A stretch of DNA of 43,994 nucleotides from a virus. The notes below the pieces were generated by a model. That model saw only the letters and a list, made by a program, of their open reading frames with translations, had not been told where the DNA came from and searched no databases. The DNA is taken from IMG/VR virus record IMGVR_UViG_3300042561_001754, positions 1-43,994 of that record; one strand, 5' to 3'. Positions 14,444-22,545 of the stretch are shown here, one piece after another (the stretch's first letter is position 1; each line of letters begins with the position of its first letter). The position numbers and the translations under genes are program-made.

Positions 14444-14662
14444 ATGATGAAGATCGACACATCATTTGACTGCAATCAAAAAGAGTTTATTGAAGACCTT
14501 TGTTGGATCATCTACGGGTATCTAGGGTATGCAAAACGGCAAAATCCGGGCTATTTTTTTAATTCCCAGCATCCAACAGAAAAATCAATTCTTTGCGCGG
14601 CTGAAGAAATATTTCAGCTACTCACTGGCGATCGCCCTGACTATGAAGCTGATGAAGATTAA
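14444..14662 (+). CDS. Hypothetical small acidic protein
   Basis: 72 aa. Aromatic-rich helix (FIEDLCWIIYGYLGYAKRQN) and acidic end (DRPDYEADED). An unusually A-rich leader with HIP1 sites precedes it (14336-14443). Family unknown. Confidence 0.5.
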   Translation: MMKIDTSFDCNQKEFIEDLCWIIYGYLGYAKRQNPGYFFNSQHPTEKSILCAAEEIFQLLTGDRPDYEADED

Positions 14663-14680
14663 TCTTTTGGAGGAATTTAA

Positions 14681-14743
14681 GTGGTAGAGAAAGTCTATCT
14701 GGTAAAAGAAATTTATACGATTTTCTGCCATTTTAGAAATTAG
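14681..14743 (+). CDS. 20-codon ORF with strong ribosome site
   Basis: GTG start with GGAGG seven bases upstream; the product starts MVEKVYLVKEIYTIF. Its stop touches the terminator stem at 14742. It may be a small expressed peptide. No family. Confidence 0.3.
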   Translation: MVEKVYLVKEIYTIFCHFRN

Positions 14744-14770
14744 CCTCTGAGAAATCAGGGGCTTTTTTTT
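14742..14770 (+). terminator. Strong rho-independent terminator
   Basis: AGCCTCTGA gaaa TCAGGGGCT stem with eight T residues. It insulates the CRISPR region from the upstream operon. Confidence 0.85.
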
Positions 14771-14783
14771 GATCTTAAGTATG

Positions 14784-15022
14784 TATAATGTTATAGATTA
14801 ATACAATTATTAAAAACCGTGAACCAACTCAAAAATAAACTTCCCAAAGGCAAATATAACGGACAAACTATTGATGGAATTGAGGTAAAATTCCAAATAA
14901 CTTTACTCAATTGGAAATGGTTTTACTTCACCACGCTTTACGGCAACTTGATAATTCAATTCGCTTGCTTTAAATTCTGGGTTGATTGGCACTATGTAGT
15001 CGTCATGTCCGTACCAATCCAA
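14784..15022 (+). other. ORF-like stretch cut into by the CRISPR array
   Basis: TATAAT (14784-14789) and a GTG at 14819 open a frame with protein-like composition (KYNGQTIDGIEVKFQITLLN, then WKWFYFTTLYGN). The frame runs straight into the first repeat and stops just beyond it, so it may be a gene whose 3' end was replaced by the array. Alternatively it is array-flanking sequence. No family recognised. Confidence 0.35.
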
Positions 15023-16443
15023 GTTTCAATCCCTCAGAAGGGATTAGTCATCCTGCAAGATCAATAGGAGTATTTGCAGTGAAAGAATTAGCGCGTTTCA
15101 ATCCCTCAGAAGGGATTAGTCATCCTGCAAGTAATGTCATCTTTTGGGGGAATAGAATTAAGTCAAGTTTCAATCCCTCAGAAGGGATTAGTCATCCTGC
15201 AAGATGCAACCTCCAGTGTTTGAATATTTTGAATAACGGTTTCAATCCCTCAGAAGGGATTAGTCATCCTGCAAGTGAATGTGCCTAAGTTCTCCCAGTC
15301 CGAGCGCGGAGTTTCAATCCCTCAGAAGGGATTAGTCATCCTGCAAGTACAACGGGCTGCTATCAATCCCACAAAAGGATCTGTTTCAATCCCTCAGAAG
15401 GGATTAGTCATCCTGCAAGCAACTCCGATGCACTCGCCAAACTGGGAGACGGGAAACAGTTTCAATCCCTCAGAAGGGATTAGTCATCCTGCAAGGTACA
15501 AATTCTTGTGCTAATTCTTGCCTTTGGTGGTTTCAATCCCTCAGAAGGGATTAGTCATCCTGCAAGTGCAAGTTTGGACTTGACCTCCGCGCCCTCTTGG
15601 AAGTTGTTTCAATCCCTCAGAAGGGATTAGTCATCCTGCAAGAACATAGCAGAAAACCAACTGCTAGAACAAATGGTTAGTTTCAATCCCTCAGAAGGGA
15701 TTAGTCATCCTGCAAGCTCATTATTTCCAATAGCACAATGAAGGATACTGTCGTTTCAATCCCTCAGAAGGGATTAGTCATCCTGCAAGCACATTACACT
15801 ACATCTATTAATCAATATTCTGATAGTTTCAATCCCTCAGAAGGGATTAGTCATCCTGCAAGCTAGTCATCATCTCGCACTGTTCCTTAATTTCTGGCAA
15901 GGAGTTTCAATCCCTCAGAAGGGATTAGTCATCCTGCAAGAAGCCTGTTAAATTGTCCACTGTTCCCTGCTATCAAGTTTCAATCCCTCAGAAGGGATTA
16001 GTCATCCTGCAAGCAAGGGGTTAATAAAGAGCGATCGCAACAATCACCAAGTTTCAATCCCTCAGAAGGGATTAGTCATCCTGCAAGTCACTTGTCGAGA
16101 AATAATCGGTTTATTCCTTGTGATCGTTTCAATCCCTCAGAAGGGATTAGTCATCCTGCAAGTCATAAGTTCTATGAACCATGTTTAAAGAATGGTTTCA
16201 ATCCCTCAGAAGGGATTAGTCATCCTGCAAGTTTTTTCTCGAAATCTTGCGCCAGCGTTTCAAGTTTCAATCCCTCAGAAGGGATTAGTCATCCTGCAAG
16301 TTCTAATTCTTGCTGAAATTCCCTCTCCAGGCTGGTTTCAATCCCTCAGAAGGGATTAGTCATCCTGCAAGGTAAACAACCAAGAGAACGTGTTACCAGT
16401 ATCATTGTTTCAATCCCTCAGAAGGGATTAGTCATCCTGCAAG
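15023..16443 (-). CRISPR. CRISPR array, 20 identical 37-nt repeats, 19 spacers
   Basis: Plus-strand repeats start GTTTCAATCCC and end CATCCTGCAAG, with a central inverted pair AATCCC/GGGATT. Repeat starts: 15023, 15095, 15167, 15239, 15311, 15383, 15459, 15530, 15606, 15680, 15753, 15826, 15904, 15977, 16051, 16126, 16195, 16264, 16335, 16407. Spacers are 32-41 bases and all different; the spacer from 16014 contains a HIP1 site. Orientation is inferred as minus: the repeat then ends GGGATTGAAAC, as in many cyanobacterial arrays, and effector, anti-repeat RNA and array all run the same way. No degenerate terminal repeat is seen, so orientation is not certain. Confidence 0.97.
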
Positions 16444-16737
16444 GAATCCAAAAAGTCCATTGCAGCCGCTTAAATCCCTTTTGATATTCTGCAAAGATAG
16501 CTCTAATCCCTTCGCTTGTCTAGGTTCTGGATTTGCGCGCGGGTTTGTTTTAGCCACGCCGCTTCGATGATTGCAAAATGATTAATCCCTTCTGAGGATT
16601 GCCAGCCATAGTTCCGGCTGGTCTATGGGAGTAGTCACCATCTCCCTTACTTTTTGATCGTAAAATCATCAAGTCATAGACTGACAGAACCAGTCATCCC
16701 GTCCAAACTGCGGTAAATTGATAATAACTAAAACCAT
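16444..16737 (-). ncRNA. Candidate tracrRNA between effector and array
   Basis: 16571-16604 is an inverted, diverged copy of the repeat: TTGCA..ATGA.TAATCCCTTCTGAGG.ATTG on the plus strand, matching the repeat's reverse complement with three substitutions and one deletion. Two weaker anti-repeat segments lie at 16460-16493 and 16503-16513 (CTAATCCCTTC). Further structure: CCAGCC/GGCTGG (16602-16607 with 16616-16621) and GTCTATG/CATAGAC (16621-16627 with 16675-16681). The arrangement effector, tracrRNA, array is that of Cas12k loci. No promoter is assigned. Exact ends are unknown. Confidence 0.65.
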
Positions 16738-18606
16738 CTACTTTGTCAAGCGTTTCTTTTTAAATCTCTTGGGTTTTTGGTAAACCAATCTAGTGTTGTG
16801 ATATTTGACTTCTCCTAGTTCAAAACTACTATTATGTTTGTGATTCCTAGCCGCATTGGTGTCAGCTTGTTGCACCTGTTCAAATAACTCACATTCAGAG
16901 TTTTTGCAGACAAACTCATACTGTGATAATCGCTCACCTTTCTGATGACAACAATGGCATAGTTGAGAACTGTAGTTAGCAGGTGGTTCATGAAAACTAC
17001 CGCCTCTGTTCTCAACTTTTTGCTTAGTTTTAGCTTTTAAATCACCCAAGCATCTTTGTCTCATAATCCAATTTAAACCCCGTTTAGCAGACGCGCCGTT
17101 GTGAGCATATCCCACCCCTTCAGGCAATGCTTTAGCTTCTGTTTGTTTTAGGAGATTGGTTAACTGGGTATCCTCCCATGCTATATGCTCGTAAGTCCTG
17201 CTTAATCTAGTTGACATTTTATGATTAAAGGCATTAGAAGAATTAGCCCCACGTTCATGTAATCTGGTAATTTTATCTTGTATCTTAATCTCGTTTTTTG
17301 TCTTAGGTCTAGCACCTTTGCTTCCTGAATCTTTCCACTTTTTATCATTAATTAATTCAAGGTTATCAAGCCTTGATTGTAGTTCCTCTATATGGATTGA
17401 CACTCTTTCCCTGCTTAGATTTGGGAGGAATAACGCCCCGTGATCTGTCGCCACAATAGCCTGTACTCCAGGGTCAATCCCTACGCTTAAATTCTTTCCC
17501 ACTACGATTAACGAATCCTTGATTTGCTGTTCAATAAACTTGATTTTAGACTTAATATTTTCGTACTCTTGGCTGTCTTCTCCAAGCTCCTTTTTAACCT
17601 TGGGTAATTTCTTTGTTAAAACCGCTTTTTCTTCTTGCAATGGGTGAGCAAGGACAATATTGATATAGTAGCCAGATGCTTTTTTGGTTAGCATATACGC
17701 CCGAGGAAGACTGCTATCTAGGTTCAGTCTTTCCCCCCAACTTCTATCAGTAACGATTAAATTGCCAAATCCAGTAATTTCAACTGAATTATTCTTTATG
17801 TCTATCTTATTTGGTGGACATTGCTTATTAAATAAAGTGCTAATCTTATCAGCATCTTTTTTGAATTTTGGCTTCCTGCTGTTTATCCTTTTGGGGTCTA
17901 AAAATGCTAACCATGACTGTTTGAAAAACCCTAACAAGCCTCCGACGTAGTGAGATGAAACGGTTAAGTCTGGTAGGTTTTGCATCGCTCTTAACCCGTT
18001 TAACCCGTTCAAATTATCAAACTTCATTAAATCTATTAATTCCCTCCCCTCAAACTTACCACTGGGGAAAGTTTTGTATTTGTGGGGGATTATCTCTATC
18101 CGTTTCCAGGGGTAATCACCCTTAACTAATTTAGACCCTTTGACGTGAATAATCCCCTTTTTGGTTTTAATGGGAATATTAAAATTATCGTCCCGTTTCC
18201 AGTAACTTCCGCCTGTAGCAATCTGGCACGATAAGCCCTCGTAGCCACTGTTGCCAACTCGCAAAGGTACGGGAATAATATTTTCTAAGTCAAACGGCAA
18301 CCACCGGGAAAATATATCAAATTTGGCAACTAATTCCTGTTCTTTTTTGTTGAGTTTTGGCTTGTCTTTGCTGCGGTAGTAGTTCCTAACAAGCTGCTGT
18401 TGTTCCGGTTTTAGCTTCTCTAACTTTTCCGTCGCCTTAGCTAAATCTGCGCTCAACTTACCAGCCCAGTTGTACCAGGTGATGCAATGGTTATGCAATT
18501 GATTAGCCAATACCTGATTCCATAGCCATGTCAATTCTTCTAGGTAGCGATCGCATGATTGCGCCTGTTCAGCAAGAAGTTTGACCTTGATTTTAATAGT
18601 TTTCAT
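16738..18606 (-). CDS. Single-effector type V (V-U-like) Cas12/TnpB-family nuclease
   Basis: 622 aa from the ATG at 18606; a TTG five codons upstream is also in frame. The RuvC-like core is intact: SVGIDPGVQAIVATDHG (D about 378), EHIAWEDTQL (E about 478) and QADTNAARNH (D about 582). A zinc-ribbon-like segment (LCHCCHQKG ... CKNSECELF) lies between the last two. The N-terminal ~370 residues are not TnpB-like in length and would be the guide-binding lobes. It lies next to a CRISPR array and an anti-repeat RNA, with no Cas1/Cas2. Unlike Cas12k (V-K), the catalytic residues are present and no Tn7 genes are near. Size and host best fit V-U2 (c2c8), but the subtype is uncertain. It probably cleaves or binds DNA under crRNA guidance. 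Confidence 0.8.
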   Translation of the reverse strand: MKTIKIKVKLLAEQAQSCDRYLEELTWLWNQVLANQLHNHCITWYNWAGKLSADLAKATEKLEKLKPEQQQLVRNYYRSKDKPKLNKKEQELVAKFDIFSRWLPFDLENIIPVPLRVGNSGYEGLSCQIATGGSYWKRDDNFNIPIKTKKGIIHVKGSKLVKGDYPWKRIEIIPHKYKTFPSGKFEGRELIDLMKFDNLNGLNGLRAMQNLPDLTVSSHYVGGLLGFFKQSWLAFLDPKRINSRKPKFKKDADKISTLFNKQCPPNKIDIKNNSVEITGFGNLIVTDRSWGERLNLDSSLPRAYMLTKKASGYYINIVLAHPLQEEKAVLTKKLPKVKKELGEDSQEYENIKSKIKFIEQQIKDSLIVVGKNLSVGIDPGVQAIVATDHGALFLPNLSRERVSIHIEELQSRLDNLELINDKKWKDSGSKGARPKTKNEIKIQDKITRLHERGANSSNAFNHKMSTRLSRTYEHIAWEDTQLTNLLKQTEAKALPEGVGYAHNGASAKRGLNWIMRQRCLGDLKAKTKQKVENRGGSFHEPPANYSSQLCHCCHQKGERLSQYEFVCKNSECELFEQVQQADTNAARNHKHNSSFELGEVKYHNTRLVYQKPKRFKKKRLTK

Positions 18607-18713
18607 TGGGAATAATATCAATGTGGGTGTACAAGACCTACAGCCAGTGGTGAATCGGTGCTACCAACACCATCACGCGACTGGATAATATTGTATCCTA
18701 AGTTATTGAAAAA

Positions 18714-18788
18714 TTAATAAGACTATTGAAAACATGATATAATTATTTAAACCATACCACGCAGGAATATTTGCGGTATTCCGGTGGT
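18714..18788 (+). promoter_or_regulatory. Promoter and leader hairpin for the 18829 gene
   Basis: TTAATA (18714-18719), 18 bases, TATAAT (18738-18743). Downstream the leader folds into ACCAC-GGAATA ... TATTCC-GTGGT (18756-18788) with a 7-base loop and small internal bulges. It is divergent from the effector gene, so this 222-base gap probably holds both promoters. Confidence 0.55.
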
Positions 18789-18828
18789 TTCAATGGTTAG
18801 TCCACTTTACTTAACCACTTAGTGAACT

Positions 18829-19515
18829 ATGTCTAATGATACCTCAAAAGCTGTTGTTGCGACAGTTGATTTAGGATTTGCCAAGATTGATGGCTTGATG
18901 ATGCCCGACGGCAGTTATGTTGCCTCTATTCCCCAACTAGCCGACATAAAATTAATCCCATCAGGAAGAAGCATAAAACAGTTAGAATCCTTGTGTAGCA
19001 TAGCTTTCCAATCCCACCAAAAAGTTAAAAGCGACTTACACCCAAAAGCCGTCAACATAATCGTACTTTCCGATCTGTCTAAGCTTATACGGCAATTAGA
19101 CAAACAAGGTAACTTGGTTGCCAGGGCTTTTGTTGATGCCATTCTTGAAGAGGGACTGGAAAGACGATTTGATAAAGCGTTCGGCAAACAAGTTGAAGAG
19201 TCAGAACGTAATAAGCTTTTGGCATTACGGATGAAACGAATATTAGCCCGTAAGCTTTGGACTGACATTTTACGCGACCGTTCCACCGCTTTATTTGGCG
19301 TAACTCCCACGCCTAACAATTATCGAGATTGGACGGTCAAGGTAAATGAACGGCTGTTTAATAAGCGTCATTTCCAGTGCAATCGAGATAACATGAACCA
19401 ACTGGAACAGGAATCAATAGAACTATTTGAACGCATGGCGGAACGTAAAGCAAAACTACACGCGCAAGCCACGCCGGATCAATTAGTAGAAATGGCGTTA
19501 GCTTCATTTGAATAA
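18829..19515 (+). CDS. Hypothetical antirepressor-like protein
   Basis: 228 aa. The start (KAVVATVDLGFAKIDGLMMP then DGSYVASIPQLA) resembles a family of cyanobacterial mobile-element proteins sometimes likened to phage antirepressors. The middle has LSDLSKLIRQLDKQGNLVAR, and the rest is helical and basic. It is divergent from the type V effector, so a regulatory link is possible. No catalytic motif seen. Confidence 0.5.
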   Translation: MSNDTSKAVVATVDLGFAKIDGLMMPDGSYVASIPQLADIKLIPSGRSIKQLESLCSIAFQSHQKVKSDLHPKAVNIIVLSDLSKLIRQLDKQGNLVARAFVDAILEEGLERRFDKAFGKQVEESERNKLLALRMKRILARKLWTDILRDRSTALFGVTPTPNNYRDWTVKVNERLFNKRHFQCNRDNMNQLEQESIELFERMAERKAKLHAQATPDQLVEMALASFE

Positions 19516-19524
19516 TTAATTTAG

Positions 19525-19551
19525 GCGATCGCCCCAAAAGAGACGACCGCG
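19525..19551 (+). repeat. 27-bp perfect inverted repeat, left copy
   Basis: Starts GCGATCGCCCC and ends GACGACCGCG. The exact reverse complement occurs at 21339-21365. Together they bound an 1841-bp segment with five genes. No target-site duplication is evident. Confidence 0.9.
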
Positions 19552-19603
19552 CTTTCGTAAACATCGCAAATATTGAACAAATATTGAATAGGAAAGATTT
19601 ATT

Positions 19604-19831
19604 ATGTCTGAGCAAGAATTAAGAGAACTGAAACCACGCCACGTCCTTGCATGGCAGAATGAATACCCAGCGATCATAACTCAAATTGACTGGAGTAAAA
19701 ACAAGAGGAAAAATTCAAGATTTATCGAGATTCACCCGCAAGGCAGATCAGGTCTAAGAAGGCAATGGGTGAAACTAGATGATCTAAAAATTAACCCACA
19801 TTTTACCGACGTTAGAAATAATCTAGATTAG
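19604..19831 (+). CDS. Hypothetical small basic protein
   Basis: 75 aa. Contains HVLAWQNEYPAIITQIDWSK and an arginine-rich end (GRSGLRRQWVKLDDLK). A short beta-barrel-like pattern, but no family recognised. First gene inside the 27-bp inverted-repeat cassette; AGGA lies upstream. Confidence 0.55.
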   Translation: MSEQELRELKPRHVLAWQNEYPAIITQIDWSKNKRKNSRFIEIHPQGRSGLRRQWVKLDDLKINPHFTDVRNNLD

Positions 19832-19844
19832 TGCAATAAACCTA

Positions 19845-20450
19845 ATGAACCTAACAATCAAAAAACTCGCCAAAGTAACACTGAACAACGCCCAAAACCT
19901 ACCCGATTCACCCGGCATATATTTTGCCTGTGACGCGGCTTATCGTGTCTGGTATATCGGCACTTCATTTAGTCTAAAAGAAGAATTTATCCCCTGTCTT
20001 CAAGAGAGTGAATTTCGCGCTAACAATGTGCAATACATCTGCTATTTGCTATGGAATGATATGGATGATTTAGAAGAATGGGAACATGAATACATCCAAA
20101 AATTCAACCCACCGCTAAATAATAACGACGTTGACCCTGAATTACCTATTATTGATTTAGGGTACGATAAAAGCCAATATCTCGCACGGTATAAAGAGAT
20201 AAAGCTGATTCAGAAGGCACTAGAGCAGGAACTAGAAGAACTGAAGCCCAATCTAGTAACACTGATTGAAGGTAACGACGGGAAAATCAAAACCAATGAT
20301 TGTAGCGCATGGGTTAGCAGGCGTGTCACCTATCAATATTCTCGTAAATTGGAACACGACGAGAGGATGATTAAAGAGCGCAAAAAGCAGGAAGAATCCG
20401 AAGGTATTGCAATGGTTAAGTCAATTTCAATATACCCAGTGGTGAGGTAG
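19845..20450 (+). CDS. GIY-YIG nuclease-like protein
   Basis: 201 aa. PDSPGIYFACDAAYRVWYIG has the GIY (24-26) and YIG (37-39) signatures with typical spacing. A glutamate-bearing WEHEYIQKFNPPLNN matches the metal-binding segment of the domain. The usual arginine of the central helix is not obvious, so activity is uncertain. The C-terminal half is a helical basic extension (LIQKALEQELEELKPN). GIY-YIG proteins act as homing or repair nucleases. It lies in the inverted-repeat cassette. Confidence 0.65.
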   Translation: MNLTIKKLAKVTLNNAQNLPDSPGIYFACDAAYRVWYIGTSFSLKEEFIPCLQESEFRANNVQYICYLLWNDMDDLEEWEHEYIQKFNPPLNNNDVDPELPIIDLGYDKSQYLARYKEIKLIQKALEQELEELKPNLVTLIEGNDGKIKTNDCSAWVSRRVTYQYSRKLEHDERMIKERKKQEESEGIAMVKSISIYPVVR

Positions 20451-20469
20451 TTGTTGATAATTAATTACT

Positions 20470-20667
20470 ATGATCACTAGCAGTATTTCATGGAAAACTG
20501 AAGAAGGCAAAACAATAAAAACTCCATGCACACACGATAAAATACCTGGACTAGATACTGATTTTTGCGAAACTTGTAGAATTTACTGGGTGGATAATTA
20601 TGAAATCAAGCAATTCAAAGAAAGGAAAAAAGCGCAAGGGATGGGAAGTATTGAACAAACAAAATAG
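20470..20667 (+). CDS. Small Cys-containing protein
   Basis: 65 aa. Cysteines in PCTHDKIPGLDTDFCETCRI may form a zinc site (C, H, CxxC). The last 68 bases overlap the next gene in another frame. Family unknown. Confidence 0.4.
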   Translation: MITSSISWKTEEGKTIKTPCTHDKIPGLDTDFCETCRIYWVDNYEIKQFKERKKAQGMGSIEQTK

Positions 20668-21151
20668 TTTTGATGAATGCGAGATTCCCGAAGGGGAAGG
20701 AATAGTCAATAAATGGATTCTTGATAATTTACGAATTAATAACAAGAATGGTCTCCTTAGACCGTTCCCGTCAATAGGTATGGTGGGAATTATGGGTAAC
20801 TTACCTCAAGGGCTTCCGATGACTGATTCGGAGATTGTTGATGGCAGAGCAATTTTAGGCGGAGATTTTGAACACTACAAAGATTCGTGGCGTATTGTCT
20901 GCGTGAGAGTCATGTTAGGCAGCCTCGCAATAGTAATTTTAATTGACGGGACAGAAACAACGGAAATACGGCGTAGAAGCTACGAGAATGGATTCAATTG
21001 GAATAAATGGTTAGGGTTGCAATGGACAACTCGCAAAGGCAATATAGACGGTTATTATTTGATAGTTCACGAAAAAAGAAGAGGAATGTATTTAGGACAT
21101 ACATGGAGTGAATCGTTAATAAAACTAAACGGATTGTTCCGGTGGGACTAG
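20600..21151 (+). CDS. Hypothetical protein
   Basis: 183 aa. Very basic start (MKSSNSKKGKKRKGWEVLNK), then a glycine/proline stretch (PSIGMVGIMGNLPQGLPMTD) and a beta-rich end. No family recognised. Fourth gene in the inverted-repeat cassette. Confidence 0.55.
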   Translation: MKSSNSKKGKKRKGWEVLNKQNSFDECEIPEGEGIVNKWILDNLRINNKNGLLRPFPSIGMVGIMGNLPQGLPMTDSEIVDGRAILGGDFEHYKDSWRIVCVRVMLGSLAIVILIDGTETTEIRRRSYENGFNWNKWLGLQWTTRKGNIDGYYLIVHEKRRGMYLGHTWSESLIKLNGLFRWD

Positions 21152-21155
21152 CGTT

Positions 21156-21242
21156 ATGACGACATCGAAAGAGGCGAATAAGCGATTAAGAGAATTGAGT
21201 AAAGCCACTGAAAATATTAAATACATTTTTAGTGCAAAATAA
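21156..21242 (+). CDS. 28-codon ORF
   Basis: MTTSKEANKRLRELSKATEN then a short hydrophobic end. It starts four bases after the previous stop, so it could be cotranslated. A CCCCATCC/GGATGGGG hairpin follows immediately. Small basic helix; function unknown. Confidence 0.35.
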   Translation: MTTSKEANKRLRELSKATENIKYIFSAK

Positions 21243-21244
21243 AA

Positions 21245-21329
21245 CCCCATCCAAGGGGATGGGGCGAGAGACATCTAATACCAAGTGAGGGGAATAGCAG
21301 CGTTATAAAAGTTCAATATATGCGACTAT
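21245..21329 (+). repeat. Hairpin plus 36-base motif, direct repeat copy 1
   Basis: CCCCATCC aagg GGATGGGG (21245-21264), then about 30 bases, then a 36-base motif (21294-21329, starting ATAGCAGCG and ending GCGACTAT). The whole unit recurs at 22457-22534 with one mismatch in the 36-base motif. The hairpin may terminate transcription, but there is no T-run. Confidence 0.7.
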
Positions 21330-21338
21330 AGTACGTCA

Positions 21339-21365
21339 CGCGGTCGTCTCTTTTGGGGCGATCGC
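21339..21365 (-). repeat. 27-bp perfect inverted repeat, right copy
   Basis: Reverse complement of 19525-19551, again ending in HIP1 (GCGATCGC). Outward-facing HIP1 ends mark both cassette boundaries. Confidence 0.9.
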
Positions 21366-21398
21366 ACTTTCAACCTTATCCATACAATCAATAACAAA

Positions 21399-21590
21399 AT
21401 GATTACCAACAAGACATACTTGCGTGATTGGCAGAAACGGGCGTTGCCTGGATATTTAAGTAGAATAGATAATTTCTCAGAATTAACAGGTGCTTATCAA
21501 GGTTCTGGGAAAACATTATATACCGCGCTTTGTTATGTTTCATCCGTGCTTAAAAATAGCAACATCAAAGTAGTGATCAAGAATCATTAA
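21399..21590 (+). pseudogene. Truncated SF2-type helicase, N-terminal fragment
   Basis: 63 aa. LRDWQKRALPGYLSRIDN then GAYQGSGKTLYTALCY, which is the Q-motif region and Walker A of a superfamily 2 helicase. The frame stops soon after, before motif II, so nothing functional remains. A 30-codon stretch at about 22026-22123 (NEYIAPDSLDEVIDLVFGTA) may be the C-terminal end of the same gene, with the interior replaced. Confidence 0.6.
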
Positions 21591-21671
21591 GTATCTATCA
21601 ATTAAACCCTAAGTACAACAAGCAACGTCTTAAACTACCATCACGTATTACTAGAATTATCTAAATTAATC

Positions 21672-22022
21672 ATGAATGATCAAAGAACCAAAAACCAAAA
21701 AAGACTTGATGAGTGGTTATTCCACTTGCAACTTGATTCTAAATTACCTGTATTTGCTTGGCTGTACCTGATAGGCGATCACACCATCCAAATTCACCAC
21801 GATACCCAAGCAGGAGACATATTATCAACTGATTCTATATCTCACCAACAAGTAATAGAATTTACAAAAGCGGCTTACAGCGCAGAAATTATCACACACG
21901 ATATTGCTGACAAATTCCCATTAGGATTACTTCTGATTTGGGGGAATAGGAATTTAGCAGCTTGTAATATCAACCCAGAAAAGAACAGACTTATGCTATT
22001 TGTCGCACACCAAAACCAATGA
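21672..22022 (+). CDS. Hypothetical protein
   Basis: 116 aa. Basic start (MNDQRTKNQKRLDEWLFHLQ), aromatic core (LPVFAWLYLIGDHTIQIHHD), and a C-terminal beta segment (PLGLLLIWGNRNLAACN). It lies between two possible helicase remnants. No family recognised. Confidence 0.5.
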   Translation: MNDQRTKNQKRLDEWLFHLQLDSKLPVFAWLYLIGDHTIQIHHDTQAGDILSTDSISHQQVIEFTKAAYSAEIITHDIADKFPLGLLLIWGNRNLAACNINPEKNRLMLFVAHQNQ

Positions 22023-22190
22023 ACCTAACGTCACAGTACCAACGAATACATCGCGCCCGACTCACTGGATGAGGTGATTGATTTGGTATTCGGAACTGCT
22101 AGACAAAGATTAATTGGTGAGTAGGTAATTTAGTTGGTAGTGTTAATATTTTGCGTGTGGTATTTCACGAAGTAAAGAACAAAAACCAAG

Positions 22191-22484
22191 ATGAACCAAG
22201 ATTATCCTTATGGCGTTCGGCTTAAAACCAATGGCACTCACTATTCTGTTCGCGCAATAGCAGATGACGGAACAGTTGAGCTACAACAAACTTGTAACGA
22301 TCCTTCTGTTGACATAAATGGGAAAATAACCTTCCCTAATGCCATTAATTCTGTGCCAGATTCATATTTCAGAAATGAGTTTCAGTTGTTAAATTTAGAA
22401 CAATTTCTAGAGGAATTTCCGTCACTAAAAGATCGTTTCATCTGTAAACAACAAAACCCCATCCAAGGGGACGGGGAAACCTGA
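22191..22484 (+). CDS. Hypothetical protein
   Basis: 97 aa. Beta-rich start (YGVRLKTNGTHYSVRAIADD), then a helical end. Its last codons contain the hairpin of the second 21245-type repeat, so the repeat may have been inserted into the gene end. Family unknown. Confidence 0.5.
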   Translation: MNQDYPYGVRLKTNGTHYSVRAIADDGTVELQQTCNDPSVDINGKITFPNAINSVPDSYFRNEFQLLNLEQFLEEFPSLKDRFICKQQNPIQGDGET

Positions 22485-22534
22485 CAACCAAGACGAAGAT
22501 AGCAGTGTTATAAAAGTTCAATATATGCGACTAT
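22457..22534 (+). repeat. Hairpin plus 36-base motif, direct repeat copy 2
   Basis: Same unit as 21245-21329: CCCCATCC aagg GGACGGGG, then the motif at 22499-22534. The base between hairpin and motif differ freely, so only the two elements are conserved. Confidence 0.7.
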
Positions 22535-22545
22535 TATAACACAAA

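Noticed and set aside
14986-16316. Several open frames across the CRISPR array encoding repeated FNPSEGISHPAR-type peptides
   Set aside because: They are translations of the repeats and spacers, not genes.
15023-18621. CRISPR-associated transposon (type V-K) hypothesis
   Set aside because: The effector keeps all RuvC acids, and no tnsB, tnsC, tniQ or transposon ends are seen nearby.
21399-21590. Possible DinG (csf4) helicase of a type IV-A system
   Set aside because: Only a Walker A fragment remains, it is on the other strand from csf, and the cysH gene fits IV-B instead.
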